Positions 1 through 8,625 of a DNA stretch of 64,000 bases are shown piece after piece (position 1 is the stretch's first letter; each line of letters opens with the position of its first letter). Below the pieces are notes generated by a model. That model was not told where the DNA came from. It saw only the letters and a program-made list of their open reading frames with translations, and ran no database searches. Position numbers and translations under genes: made by a program. This DNA is from Trichomonas tenax (taxonomy: Eukaryota; Parabasalia; Trichomonadida; Trichomonadidae): positions 1 through 64,000 of the forward strand of contig JALKBU010000067.1 in the NCBI GenBank assembly GCA_023091735.1, written 5' to 3'.

Positions 1-303
1 TAAGATTCTAACGTCTTGAGAACAATAATAAGTAGAATATTTCTCTAAATCAAATTTAGATTCGCTTATTCTGCATCCTTTAATGTTATTAATATTATTT
101 ATAAAAGTTTCTTTATCTTCGACATATCCTGCATTAACGTTTGTTAAATCATACATTTCTTTTCTTATAACTCTATCAACTTACTTCTTTTTATATCCCG
201 CTTCTGTATTCATTAACGGAAAAGTTGACTCTCGAATAAATGAATTAATTGATTTATATTTAATTGATCCTTTATAATTATTTTCTTTTAAATATTCACT
301 TAA
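1..303 (-). pseudogene. Maverick PolB fragment (exonuclease region), runs off the window
   Basis: Read on the minus strand in one frame ending at base 1, this stretch encodes a piece that finishes with YYCSQDVRIL. That is the ExoIII-type motif (Y-x3-D) of protein-primed family B DNA polymerases, and it lines up with HYCNKDTEIM in the PolB pseudogene at 1677-4136. The preceding residues, with an RKEMYD segment, also suit Maverick PolB. An in-frame TAA at 181-183 breaks it. The sequence differs from the other copy, so it comes from a different Maverick lineage. It lies head-to-head with the collar gene at 333. The N-terminal border near 300 is uncertain. Confidence 0.55.
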
Positions 304-332
304 AATTTTTCTGTTTCTGTTGTAGTTCGTTG

Positions 333-1145
333 ATGATTTCATTTTTCAGTAGCTTATCAACATGGGTTCAGAGAATTGATGATTTCACACATACAATGAC
401 TGGAATCGTTAACGGTTTAGAAGATAGTATAGGTGTCACCAATAAATTAAGTGATAAAGCAGATAAAGAACATACACACGAAATAACAGATATTAATGGG
501 TTGAACGAAAAATTAAATGAAATCGACACAGCAATAAATGCAAATGAAATTAAAGTTGATGATGTAATAATTAAACAGGTATTAGGAACAGATGCACCTT
601 CAACTAATCCTGAAACTAGTGTTTGGAATTTATTAAAAACATTCAATAGGGAAATAATGAATTTAAAGAATGATGTATTAAATTCTAAATATGATTTATT
701 AATGACAATTTATCCTGTTGGTTCAATTTACACATCAATGAATAACATAAATCCCACTCAAATATTTGGTTTTGGTGAATGGGAGCCAATAGTCGATCGT
801 TTCTTATACTGCGCTAATTCATCAAGAGAAACAGGAGGAAGTAAAAAGATTTCAGTAGATAACTTACCTTCACACAATCATTACTTTTCGGGTACAACAT
901 CATTGGCAGGAGCTCATACTCATTTAATCAGTAATAGAGGTTATTACGGATGTGGTAACGGAGGAAAAGAAACAATTTCACGTTATGATATTACATCAGA
1001 TAACAGAGAATACAACACGGGTTTAATCATTGATCATGCAGGAAGTCACATTCATTCAGTTTACGGAAACACTGCCGACACTGGTTCAGGTACTGATTAC
1101 ATGCCTCCATACATTACTGTTTACACGTGGTATAGGGTTTATTAA
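333..1145 (+). CDS. Phage-type tail-fibre/collar-like protein of a Maverick element
   Basis: A 270-residue protein. Its N-terminal half is low-complexity, with a tail-fibre-like segment EITDINGLNEKLNEI. The C-terminal half carries the collar/baseplate signature IYPVGSIYTSMNN, FGFGEWEPIVDRFLYCA, GGSKKISVDNLPSHNH and a closing MPPYITVYTWYRVY. In phages such domains form trimeric receptor-binding tips. Here the protein probably belongs to the virus-like coat or spike of a Polinton/Maverick. I chose the ATG at 333; the open frame continues upstream to about 264 without another ATG. A minus-strand copy of the same domain lies at 5052-5513. The family assignment is by motif. The role as a spike is inference. 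Confidence 0.7.
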   Translation: MISFFSSLSTWVQRIDDFTHTMTGIVNGLEDSIGVTNKLSDKADKEHTHEITDINGLNEKLNEIDTAINANEIKVDDVIIKQVLGTDAPSTNPETSVWNLLKTFNREIMNLKNDVLNSKYDLLMTIYPVGSIYTSMNNINPTQIFGFGEWEPIVDRFLYCANSSRETGGSKKISVDNLPSHNHYFSGTTSLAGAHTHLISNRGYYGCGNGGKETISRYDITSDNREYNTGLIIDHAGSHIHSVYGNTADTGSGTDYMPPYITVYTWYRVY

Positions 1146-1213
1146 ATCCAAATAAAATTTCTCTCATAAACACTAAAATTAATTTGCAAAATTTCCTTAC
1201 CCTCATTTCCTTT

Positions 1214-1245
1214 CGCTTTCTTTTCTTAGTTAGTTAGTTAGTCAT
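1214..1245 (+). repeat. Left copy of a direct repeat bracketing the Maverick PolB/integrase block
   Basis: CGCTTTCTTTTCTTAGTTAG followed by further TTAG units. The same string recurs at 5903-5930 in the same orientation. The two copies are about 4.7 kb apart and enclose the polymerase and integrase pseudogenes, so they may be pieces of a terminal repeat. Confidence 0.6.
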
Positions 1246-1660
1246 AAATTTTTTCAAAACTGAATAAATTTTATAAAGTCATAAGTTTTAAAATCAAAAT
1301 TAACGTTAATTTTGTAAGCAATTTCAAAATTTTAATTTCCATATGGGGAGGGCACTAACTTCTAAAACTAACTCTATCGTAAATATTAGTATTAATAAAT
1401 CATTGTTTTTATAATTTGTGGTTTCAGTAATTACTTAAAAAGATGTTCGTAGAAGCCACGGCGTAGACGTGGGTTATTTTTTTCAAAAACTGAATACATT
1501 TTATAAAGTCAGGAATTCCAAAATAAATTTTAACGTTAATTTGTAAGTAATTCAAAAATTTATTTTCTATATGGGGGACCCTAACTTGTAAAATTAATTC
1601 TGTCGTAAATATATTTAAAAAGATGTTAGCAGCAGCCACAGCGAAGTCGTGGATGGTGCG
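1246..1660 (+). repeat. Tandem duplication of a non-coding unit with a hairpin end
   Basis: Two diverged copies, 1246-1473 and 1474-1660. Shared landmarks in order are TTTTCAAAA-CTGAATA, ATTTTATAAAGTCA, TTAACGTTAATTT, CATATGGGG or TATATGGGGG, CTAACTT, GTCGTAAATAT or ATCGTAAATAT, AAAAAGATGTT, and a closing inverted repeat. The hairpin is CCACG(1456-1460)/CGTGG(1468-1472) in the first copy and CCAC(1636-1639)/GTGG(1649-1652) in the second. The first copy has about 40 extra bases before the hairpin. No convincing coding frame is present. Confidence 0.75.
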
Positions 1661-2192
1661 AACATCTCATTACTAACTTTATATTACTTTTGATTTTGAA
1701 ACATTAGAAACAAATGAAGAATTACAATTATCTGAATGTGCAACATTGAATGCATACTTAAAACCATTCATGGTATCATCAACAGTTAAAATTGATTCTA
1801 AGACATTCACTAAAAACTTTTGTTTGTTATCATCTGATACATTCATTGCTGATTGGATTGAGTGATTATTTGAAGTTGCTGCAGAAGTTTCAGAAGCAAA
1901 TAAAAAGCAATACGTTCAATTAAGAAGTAATGAGCAATTCGAGGAATTATTAGATGAAGAATTCAACACTGTTAATGTTATAGGTTTCAATTCTGGTAAA
2001 TTTGATTTAAACCTTATCCTTTGCGACTTAAATACCGCTAAATGGAAAATAAAATCCATTCTTGGTTCATCATCTCAATTTAAACAAATAACTGTTAAAA
2101 AACAAGATTACTCATTTAGTTTAAGATTTATTGATATCAGAAATTATATTGCAGGTGGAACATTAGACCAATTTACTCAAGATTTTGGAAAA

Positions 2193-2241
2193 GGACCTAT
2201 GGTCCCCGGCTCTGGACTTCGTCCTGGCATAGCCTTGAGCC
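2193..2241 (+). repeat. In-frame GC-rich mini-hairpin array, copy 1 (in PolB)
   Basis: A hairpin GGACC-TAT-GGTCC (2193-2205) is followed by a 34-base core (2208-2241). The core is an outer stem GGCTC/GAGCC (2208-2212/2237-2241) enclosing two hairpins, GGAC-TTC-GTCC (2214-2224) and GGC-ATA-GCC (2226-2234). Every inner loop is exactly three bases. The array is GC-rich in an AT-rich gene. It encodes a Pro/Gly-rich stretch, GSGLRPGIALS, that interrupts the expected continuity between FTQDFGKG and NKSRVKAFFPYQF. The core starts in the same codon phase as copy 2. Confidence 0.75.
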
Positions 2242-3215
2242 TCAATAAATCAAGAGTTAAGGCGTTCTTTCCATATCAATTCATAACATGGGAAAACTGG
2301 GAAACTGAACTTTTTAAAACTGAATCATTTACTCAAGAGTCATTTTATTCATCATTAACAAAAGAAACTATCTCAGATTCTGATTATCAAATAAATCTTT
2401 CCGATTATGCAAACTTTGGCACCAGACTCGACTATTTCATTCATTATTGTAATAAAGACACTGAAATCATGATTGATCCAATTGATAAAATCATTGAGGA
2501 AACATTTGTTTATAAAATCGACATGCTTCATAATTTAAGCCTTTCATCTAATGCATCAATGATTCGTTACGCTTTAGCATATAAAGACTTTAATCCTAAG
2601 AATCAATACCCCGAGGAAGATATGGAATCTAATTTTGAATTAACGAAGAAATATTGGAAATATAAAGTTGATTCATACAAGAAACAAGATGAAAAGGCTA
2701 AAAGAGATACTAAAAATAATGTTTCAATGGATGACAACCAATATTACCACGATTTAATTTTATCATCGAAATGTAAAATGTGTGGTAAAGCATTCACGTA
2801 TGATAATAAACCAACATTAGATAGAATAGATAATGAAAAACCACATACAAAAGAAAATTGTCAATTAATGTGTTGTTATTGTAATATCGTTAAATCAAAT
2901 AAAGATGGAGACATCCAAAGGCTAAGAATTAATTTGAGAAACTACGAACTCAAAAATAATTTACCAATGACTTTAGATTTAAATGAAGCTTATCATATAC
3001 TCCGTAATGGTATCACTGGTGGTCTCTCTAATGTTCAACATCGAGTCAATCTTAAAGGAATTACACACATTAATAAGTTATCATATGACCCATTAACGAA
3101 AACAGTATCGAATAAAGACACTGATAACATAATGACACACTTTGTGGGTATTGATTTTAATTCATTATATCCTTCATTATTTTCATCAAATAAGCATGAA
3201 TTTATTAAATATACG

Positions 3216-3266
3216 GGCTCTGGACCATGTCCTGGCGTAGCCTCGAGCCATGCGGGACTTTGTCCC
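3216..3266 (+). repeat. In-frame GC-rich mini-hairpin array, copy 2 (in PolB)
   Basis: The 34-base core (3216-3249) has the outer stem GGCTC/GAGCC with inner hairpins GGAC-CAT-GTCC and GGC-GTA-GCC. It is followed by GGGAC-TTT-GTCCC (3254-3266). The core matches copy 1 at 29 of 34 bases, and all five differences fall in predicted loops or unpaired linkers. It encodes GSGPCPGVASS in the same phase as copy 1, inside the segment just after palm motif A. Confidence 0.75.
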
Positions 3267-4098
3267 ATTGATGGTAGAATGTACATGCCAGGACGTTTGA
3301 ATAATGTTTTAATTTGTGATACAGCAACGAAAAAGGCTAAAGCATTAGGTATTATTAGAAGAAAAGATACTCTCTTTGTTGCAGAGGTTAAGGGGCACAT
3401 TGATGAAAAATATATTAATGAATACATAAACTTTTTACCTATCATCCGCAATCTTGAGATAACAACCGATGAAAAAACAATTGGTTCATTTATGTATAAT
3501 TACATGAAAACAAATAATTTACCCATTGATCAAAAACAGAGGAAATTAACTCAATTATCAAGCACACACAACACATTTATGCCTTTTTCATCATATTATT
3601 TGTGGTATGTTATCGATAGATTTCATTTTATCATTGATGATATACAATCAATTTTAACATTTACGAAGAACACATGCTTTAATACTTTTGCGAATGAGTT
3701 CATGAATGAAAGACAAAAAGCAGAGTTAGAAGGTAATAAAGGAAAAAGTTTGTTTTGTAAAATTTCATTAAATGGTTCATATGGTTATGATGCAATGAAC
3801 ACTCAAGATTATGCAAAAAATAGAATCATGAATGAACAAAAAGCACGTGTTGCTTGCATGTCTAACAAATTCAAAAACATTCGTGAAATAGGTGAAGATA
3901 CATATCAAGTTATGATGAAAGATAGATTTTATCGTTGTGATACATGTTTACAAGAAGCTTTCTTCACTCTTGATAATGCTAAATATTGGTATTTGGTTTT
4001 CATTTATGACTTCATGTATAAATTCATGGATGTAAATAGATTCCATTTCATTGAGGGTGACACTGATTCTTCATATTGGGCAATAGATAAATACCTAA

Positions 4099-5085
4099 AT
4101 GTTATCAAAAATGGTATCACTAATGAGAAATATTAAAAATAAAATTAAGGGGAAGGTGTATACACAAGGTAAAACCAAATCACAACTGAAACAATTAAAG
4201 GATTTCAAAGATCCAATATTAACAAATAAAGATATTGATGAGTTGTTTAGACTCTATGATCAAAGTTTCGTTGGGTCAAAGGCTAAAATTTTATCAGCTG
4301 CCCAAATACAGGATATCATTAATGATGCTCAAGCTATAATATATGATACATTAGTGAAACCCTCAAACGTTTCATTATTAACTGAGGATCAATTGCTAGA
4401 ATTCATTTTAAATCATAAAATAGAAGCAGCAAAGTATATCAAACCATTATATACGGCATATTTAAAACAAATGAACCGTGTGCATCCCGAAATATATAAC
4501 TTGAAGAGGCAAACTAAACAAATTAAAGCTGATAAAGTAAAAGTCAGTCATAATTTACCACCTTCACCTGAAATAAAGGCGCTGAAACGGACTCACAGAG
4601 TCCTGAGACCTTTGGTCGAAGCCCATGAGTCAACATTTACTATTCCCTACCCATTTCAATCAGAAAGGAAACAAAAAGATTTTAAGTGTAAATTTGATTT
4701 ATTGATTAAACCGAATGATCCAAAAATTCAACCATTAAAAGAAAAATTTAGTCGACCTTCATTTGCTCCATCACCGTATTCATAGGAAATTGATCATTTA
4801 GAGTATATAAAGGGTAACGTAACCTACCTATTCGCTATAAACATTAATACTAGATATTTATATTGTATTAGGGTGTTAAATAAATCTGAACAAGAAACGA
4901 GGCAGGCAATACAATATTTAATTGATCAGGAACAAGTAAGATTTAATCACCCAGTTAATAATATCAGAGGTGATGGTGATAAAGGATTTAAATCAGTGAC
5001 CAAATATTTCCCAAACCTTAACTTTTACTTTTCATCATCACATTACACATTTCATAATAAAATAGTTGATGTATCGTCTGTATGA
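4099..5085 (+). pseudogene. Maverick retroviral-type integrase, nonsense-broken and 3' truncated
   Basis: One frame from 4099 to 5085, interrupted by TAG at 4783-4785. Downstream of the stop come EIDHLEYI (first catalytic Asp context), a YLFAININTRYLY strand-turn typical of rve-fold integrases, IRGDGDKGF (second Asp context) and HNKIVD (third acidic position). The long N-terminal part, with many Lys and Gln, resembles nothing I can name beyond the expected N-terminal region. The frame ends where the minus-strand collar fragment begins, so the C-terminal region is gone. It overlaps the truncated PolB end by 38 bases, which looks like a rearrangement, not a designed overlap. It differs from the integrase remnant at 52.5 kb. 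Confidence 0.7.
4578..4624 (+). repeat. In-frame mini-hairpin array, copy 3 (in integrase)
   Basis: Two adjacent three-base-loop hairpins, GGACTC-ACA-GAGTCC (4589-4603) and GACC-TTT-GGTC (4607-4617), with a possible short outer pairing GGC (4578-4580)/GCC (4622-4624). The primary sequence differs from the PolB copies but the architecture is alike. It sits inside the open part of the integrase frame without breaking it. Confidence 0.55.
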
Positions 5086-5513
5086 ATGAAAGAATTTTTA
5101 TTATCAAATACTAATTCTGTACTCCATTTACTGCCACCAGCCATTCGTCCAGCTTTGAAACCACCCGAATTAATATCTTGCCACATACAATTATGGTTAT
5201 GTTGTGGCAAGTTTTCAACTGTTATCTTTTTACTTCCCCCTTCTTGTTTTGATGAATTAGCACAGTATAAAAATCTATCTGTAATTTGTGACCAAACACC
5301 AAATTGGAATAAATCATATGGATTGGTGTTATTCATTGATGTATAAATAGAACCATCTTTTAAAAGTATTTCTAAATCACCATATTTTAATTTAATAGTG
5401 CTTTCTGATTGTTTAGCATTGAATGCATAAGTAGCGTAGGGCACCGAGTGCCAAGGAGAACCTTTATGTTCAATAACTGGTTTCATAGACATAGTACCAA
5501 GTGAAGGCTTCAT
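5052..5513 (-). pseudogene. Truncated second tail-fibre/collar-like gene
   Basis: The minus frame encodes about 153 residues with the same signature as the gene at 333: GSIYTSMNNTNPYDLFQFG, DRFLYCANSS, GGSKKITVENLPQHNH. Downstream the sequence diverges and stops early, without the MPPYIT-type C-terminus, so the trimer tip would be incomplete. Its 3' end overlaps the end of the integrase pseudogene by 34 bases. A GC-rich hairpin lies in its N-terminal coding part. The first ATG is at 5513. It is probably a relic of a different Maverick copy joined here by rearrangement. Confidence 0.65.
5431..5464 (+). repeat. Mini-hairpin array, copy 4 (in collar fragment)
   Basis: GGCAC-CGA-GTGCC (5440-5452, three-base loop) followed by AAGG-AGAA-CCTT (5453-5464). 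It lies in frame in the minus-strand collar relic and adds the residues GSPWHSVPYATY. It is GC-rich against an AT-rich background. Confidence 0.5.
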
Positions 5514-5719
5514 TTATAATGTAATAAAAAATATATTTAATTTTTTAATGTTAATGCTTACATTTAATGAAATCGTTAATTATACCAGGAAACCAGATTA
5601 CCAGGTAATACCAGGTAATAAAAAATTAGGACAAGGATTTTTTATGAATGGCTTAAATTCACGAAAAGTTACTTTTTGGCGTTTACGTTTAAAATTTGAT
5701 GTTTTACGTGAATTTATAA

Positions 5720-6050
5720 GTCAAGATTTGAATATTGGGCTTCATTTGCTTAAAATTTGATGTTTTAAATTAAGTTTAATATTTGTGCAAACGTGAAATA
5801 GAATTATTAAACAGTTAGTCATTAAATATAATTTAAAACATTAAATTTTAAACGTAAACTCCAAAAAGTAATTTTGAATTTTCTGAACTCATAAAATCCT
5901 TACGCTTTCTTTTCTTAGTTAGTTAGTCATTAAATATAATTTAAAACATTAAATTTTACGTTAATGAAGCAGTAAATAATATCATTAACTTATAAAGTTA
6001 CTTAAAACATCAAATTTTACGTTAATGAAGCCCAATATTCAAATCTTGAC
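5720..6050. repeat. Foldback repeat at the right edge of the Maverick region
   Basis: The arm at 5720-5768 is the inverse of 6002-6050, with 44 of 49 bases matching. Inside are further copies of TTTAAAACATTAAATTTTA and ACGTAAACTCCAAAAAGTAA. The latter is also inverted relative to about 5657-5690, and the Maverick bracket repeat lies at 5903-5930. This is probably a collapsed terminal inverted repeat. Confidence 0.7.
5903..5930 (+). repeat. Right copy of the direct repeat bracketing the Maverick block
   Basis: Same string as at 1214-1245 with one TTAG unit fewer, and in the same orientation. Both are preceded by a similar AAATTTCCTTAC or AAAATCCTTAC context. Confidence 0.6.
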
Positions 6051-6346
6051 ATCGAAATTAATTTAAAACTTGTGAAATGAAATCATTTAGATTGTCGGAA
6101 AATTAGGAGTTAAATTCTTCAAATATGGGGTCATTGATCCGTTTTGCGAGGTTATGATGTGTTTACAAATTTTGGCAAATAACCCCCAATATATACTACT
6201 AAGGTTTTCACAGGCAACATAAATTTTAGGCGAAGATAAATTGCTTTGTTTTATTATTAAATTCCAGCGATTGTTTAATAAAAACAATGAAACAAAAATA
6301 AAGAAGAATCGTTCGGTACATTTTATGTTTATATCAACAATAACAT

Positions 6347-8314
6347 TTATTTGAGTGAATTAAATTCTTGCTTATATTCATTAAACATTCTCCTGTGCTT
6401 TTCTTTATCATATGAATTTTCAATTTCTACTATTAAATCAACAAGCTTATTCTCCAATTTGCGCAAATCGTTCCTGCACGGATGTCCCTTCGAAGTCCTA
6501 CTAATCAGTTCCAGGAGTGCCTCAATTTCATTAGTCAAATGTTGACTTCTTGCCTCAATTAGTGATCTCCCTCTTTCAATCTCAGCTTTCGGAAGCATTC
6601 CATCACACTGGATGTGCATTTCTCTATTAATAAGGTTTCGTTCGTCATATGCTTTAATTGTAATTGAGCCAAGTGAATCCATTTGCAATTCTACCCACAA
6701 AGATTGGACATCTTTTGGAATGTTTTCAAGAAATATATTCTTGAGGAGAGCGTCTTCTGCAACACGTGGTTTGTCGCCCTGATACAAATTGATGTGGAGC
6801 GAGTGTTTCTGCAAATCGACGACAAATGGATATTTGATGCTTATTGGGAACTTTTTTCCAGCTGCAACAAATGGGAAGAAAATTCCTCCCTCATATTCAA
6901 CACCAATTTGAGAAGCAAGAATATCTGCTGCAATTTCTGTATCTTCGACAACGACAATTCCAGAGCTTGCGCTCGGAAGGTTTTCTGCAATTTTTTGACG
7001 ATTCTTGAAGATTGATTCGCAGATGCGACAAGCACCTTGAGCTACAGAATGTTCATAACTCAGATATGATATAATGGTTGCATCTGTTTCTCCGAAATAG
7101 GTCTCGAGCATTTGTTGAACAGCATTTATATAGCATGAGCCACCAATTGGGATAACTGCATATATATCTTTCTTTGAGATTCTGGCTTTAGAAAGTGCAC
7201 TATCGATGATTTTACATGCGGAATCAATCTTATCCTGTATCATTTTTGTAAACTGTGGTCTAGTGATCTTGATATTTAAGTTGTAAGGTTCAATACCTTT
7301 TCCTGAAACAAAATTATCGACCATAATTTGTGCCGATCTTTGGCTTGAAAGACTAATTTTTGTTTCTTCGATTGCGATTATTAATTTATGGAGACAACGC
7401 TCTGATGGTTCAAGATTTGGCTTATTTGGATCTTTTCTGAAGCAATCGAGAGCATAGTTGTAAAGAATGTTATCGAAATCTTGACCTCCAAGATCTGTGT
7501 TTCCTTCAACTGCCAAAACGTTGAACGACTTGTCATTGTACTTAACTATAGATACATCCAATGTTCCTGCACCAAAATCAAAGATAAGGACAATTTTATT
7601 GGTTAAATCAGTTTTAGTTGTAGTTTCAACATCCTTTTTATAATTGAATGCTGCAGCTGTGGGCTCGCTGATAAATTCAATGTTCTCTTCTTCAAAACCT
7701 GCCATCAAAGCTGCAGATTTTGTTGCTGCTCTTTGATTCGTGTCAAATTTTGCGGGAACAGTGATCAAAACTTTCTGCGCGGGAGTGCCTGTAACACACT
7801 TGTACCATTCTTTGATGTAAGATAATATTTCAGCACTTACTTGTTCTGGAGAAATGTATTCTTCGATAAACTCGCCAGGACTATCAGGTACTTCGGATCT
7901 GACTTTAAACAGAGGTCTGTCATCACGATTTTGGATATTAAACTGAGGATTTTCTTTAATAAATTCCTGAACTTTAAAATGACTGAATTTACGTCCAATT
8001 AATCGCTTTGCGCCATAGAGGAGATTAGATGGATTCGAGGCATTCATTTTAATGTTCTTACCGAATGCTGTCGTCAAATGTTTAGTTTCGTAATTAATTT
8101 CGTACAAAACATAGGACGGAAGCAATCCTTTATCGCAGGACGGAAAGTTTATGATCTCCAATCGACCATTTCGAAAGAAACAGGCGACAGAATTACTTGT
8201 GCCAAGATCAATTCCAAGCATGAAAAAGATGTTGGCATTAAAAGTTGATAAGTTTACAATTCTCTTTCTGGATTTTTTAGTAAAATCTTGTTGATATCTT
8301 AATAAAGTTTCCAT
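6347..8314 (-). CDS. Divergent Hsp70-family protein
   Basis: An Hsp70-type ATPase/chaperone-like protein of up to 655 residues. The nucleotide-binding domain shows GIDLGTSNSVA (phosphate 1), the VLITVPAKFDTNQRAATK and ISEPTAAAFNY region, IFDFGAGTLDVSIV (phosphate 2) and IPIGGSCYINAVQ (adenosine). The substrate-binding half (about 480-655) is weakly conserved and there is no EEVD end, so this is not a standard cytosolic Hsp70. The frame opens with ATG at 8314, but GIDLGTSN follows a second ATG at 8221 (Met32) that gives the usual Hsp70 start; either is possible. It lies in tandem with the Rab3GAP2-like gene at 8626-10683, with a MITE-like element between. An Hsp110-like divergent role cannot be excluded. 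Confidence 0.85.
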   Translation of the reverse strand: METLLRYQQDFTKKSRKRIVNLSTFNANIFFMLGIDLGTSNSVACFFRNGRLEIINFPSCDKGLLPSYVLYEINYETKHLTTAFGKNIKMNASNPSNLLYGAKRLIGRKFSHFKVQEFIKENPQFNIQNRDDRPLFKVRSEVPDSPGEFIEEYISPEQVSAEILSYIKEWYKCVTGTPAQKVLITVPAKFDTNQRAATKSAALMAGFEEENIEFISEPTAAAFNYKKDVETTTKTDLTNKIVLIFDFGAGTLDVSIVKYNDKSFNVLAVEGNTDLGGQDFDNILYNYALDCFRKDPNKPNLEPSERCLHKLIIAIEETKISLSSQRSAQIMVDNFVSGKGIEPYNLNIKITRPQFTKMIQDKIDSACKIIDSALSKARISKKDIYAVIPIGGSCYINAVQQMLETYFGETDATIISYLSYEHSVAQGACRICESIFKNRQKIAENLPSASSGIVVVEDTEIAADILASQIGVEYEGGIFFPFVAAGKKFPISIKYPFVVDLQKHSLHINLYQGDKPRVAEDALLKNIFLENIPKDVQSLWVELQMDSLGSITIKAYDERNLINREMHIQCDGMLPKAEIERGRSLIEARSQHLTNEIEALLELISRTSKGHPCRNDLRKLENKLVDLIVEIENSYDKEKHRRMFNEYKQEFNSLK

Positions 8315-8374
8315 TGCTTTCCGTTATTTTTTGATGATTTATCACCATTGCACAGCAAATATACTCTAATTTAA

Positions 8375-8576
8375 GGGGCGACTCATACAAGATGTAAACT
8401 ATTCAAATTTGGAAATCTGCATTATATTTTCAACTATGTTCACTCGAAATAGTTGTAATATAGATAAATAGGCATTAGAATATTTTTACTATAATATTGC
8501 TGTTAAAGTTTTTAAAATGCTATGCATTCATAATGATTCTCGACCCTCAGTCGTCACTTTTCATGTTAGTCGCCCC
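8375..8576. mobile_element. MITE-like element with TTAA target duplication
   Basis: GGGGCGACT (8375-8383) and its exact inverse AGTCGCCCC (8568-8576) bound a 202-base segment. TTAA flanks both ends (8371-8374, 8577-8580), and the perfect symmetry extends to ATTTAAGGGGCGACT. TTAA duplication is the piggyBac-type pattern. There is no coding capacity. The GC-rich ends stand out from the AT-rich spacer. Confidence 0.55.
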
Positions 8577-8625
8577 TTAAATATGAAAATGATTCATGGA
8601 TTTTTTTATAAAAACAAACACATTT

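Larger units (their letters stand above)
1677..4136 (+). pseudogene. Maverick protein-primed DNA polymerase B, nonsense-broken and 3' truncated
   Basis: Family B, protein-primed polymerase that would replicate a Maverick. The exonuclease motifs are visible: ExoI FDFE (1689-1700), ExoII GFNSGKFDLNLI (near 1983-2020), ExoIII HYCNKDTEIM (near 2446-2475). Palm motifs follow: A, DFNSLYPS (near 3152); B, KISLNGSYGY (near 3757); C, DTDS (4059-4070). Between exonuclease and palm sits a CxxC...DRID...H...N...CxxCN...K segment (about 2772-2895) like an HNH or treble-clef finger. An in-frame TGA at 1863-1865 interrupts the exonuclease domain, probably replacing TGG. The frame ends at 4136 just after motif C, so the thumb is missing and the 3' end overlaps the integrase frame. 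There is no start codon; a stop lies at 1674. Two hairpin arrays are inserted in frame (2193-2241, 3216-3266). Confidence 0.85.
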
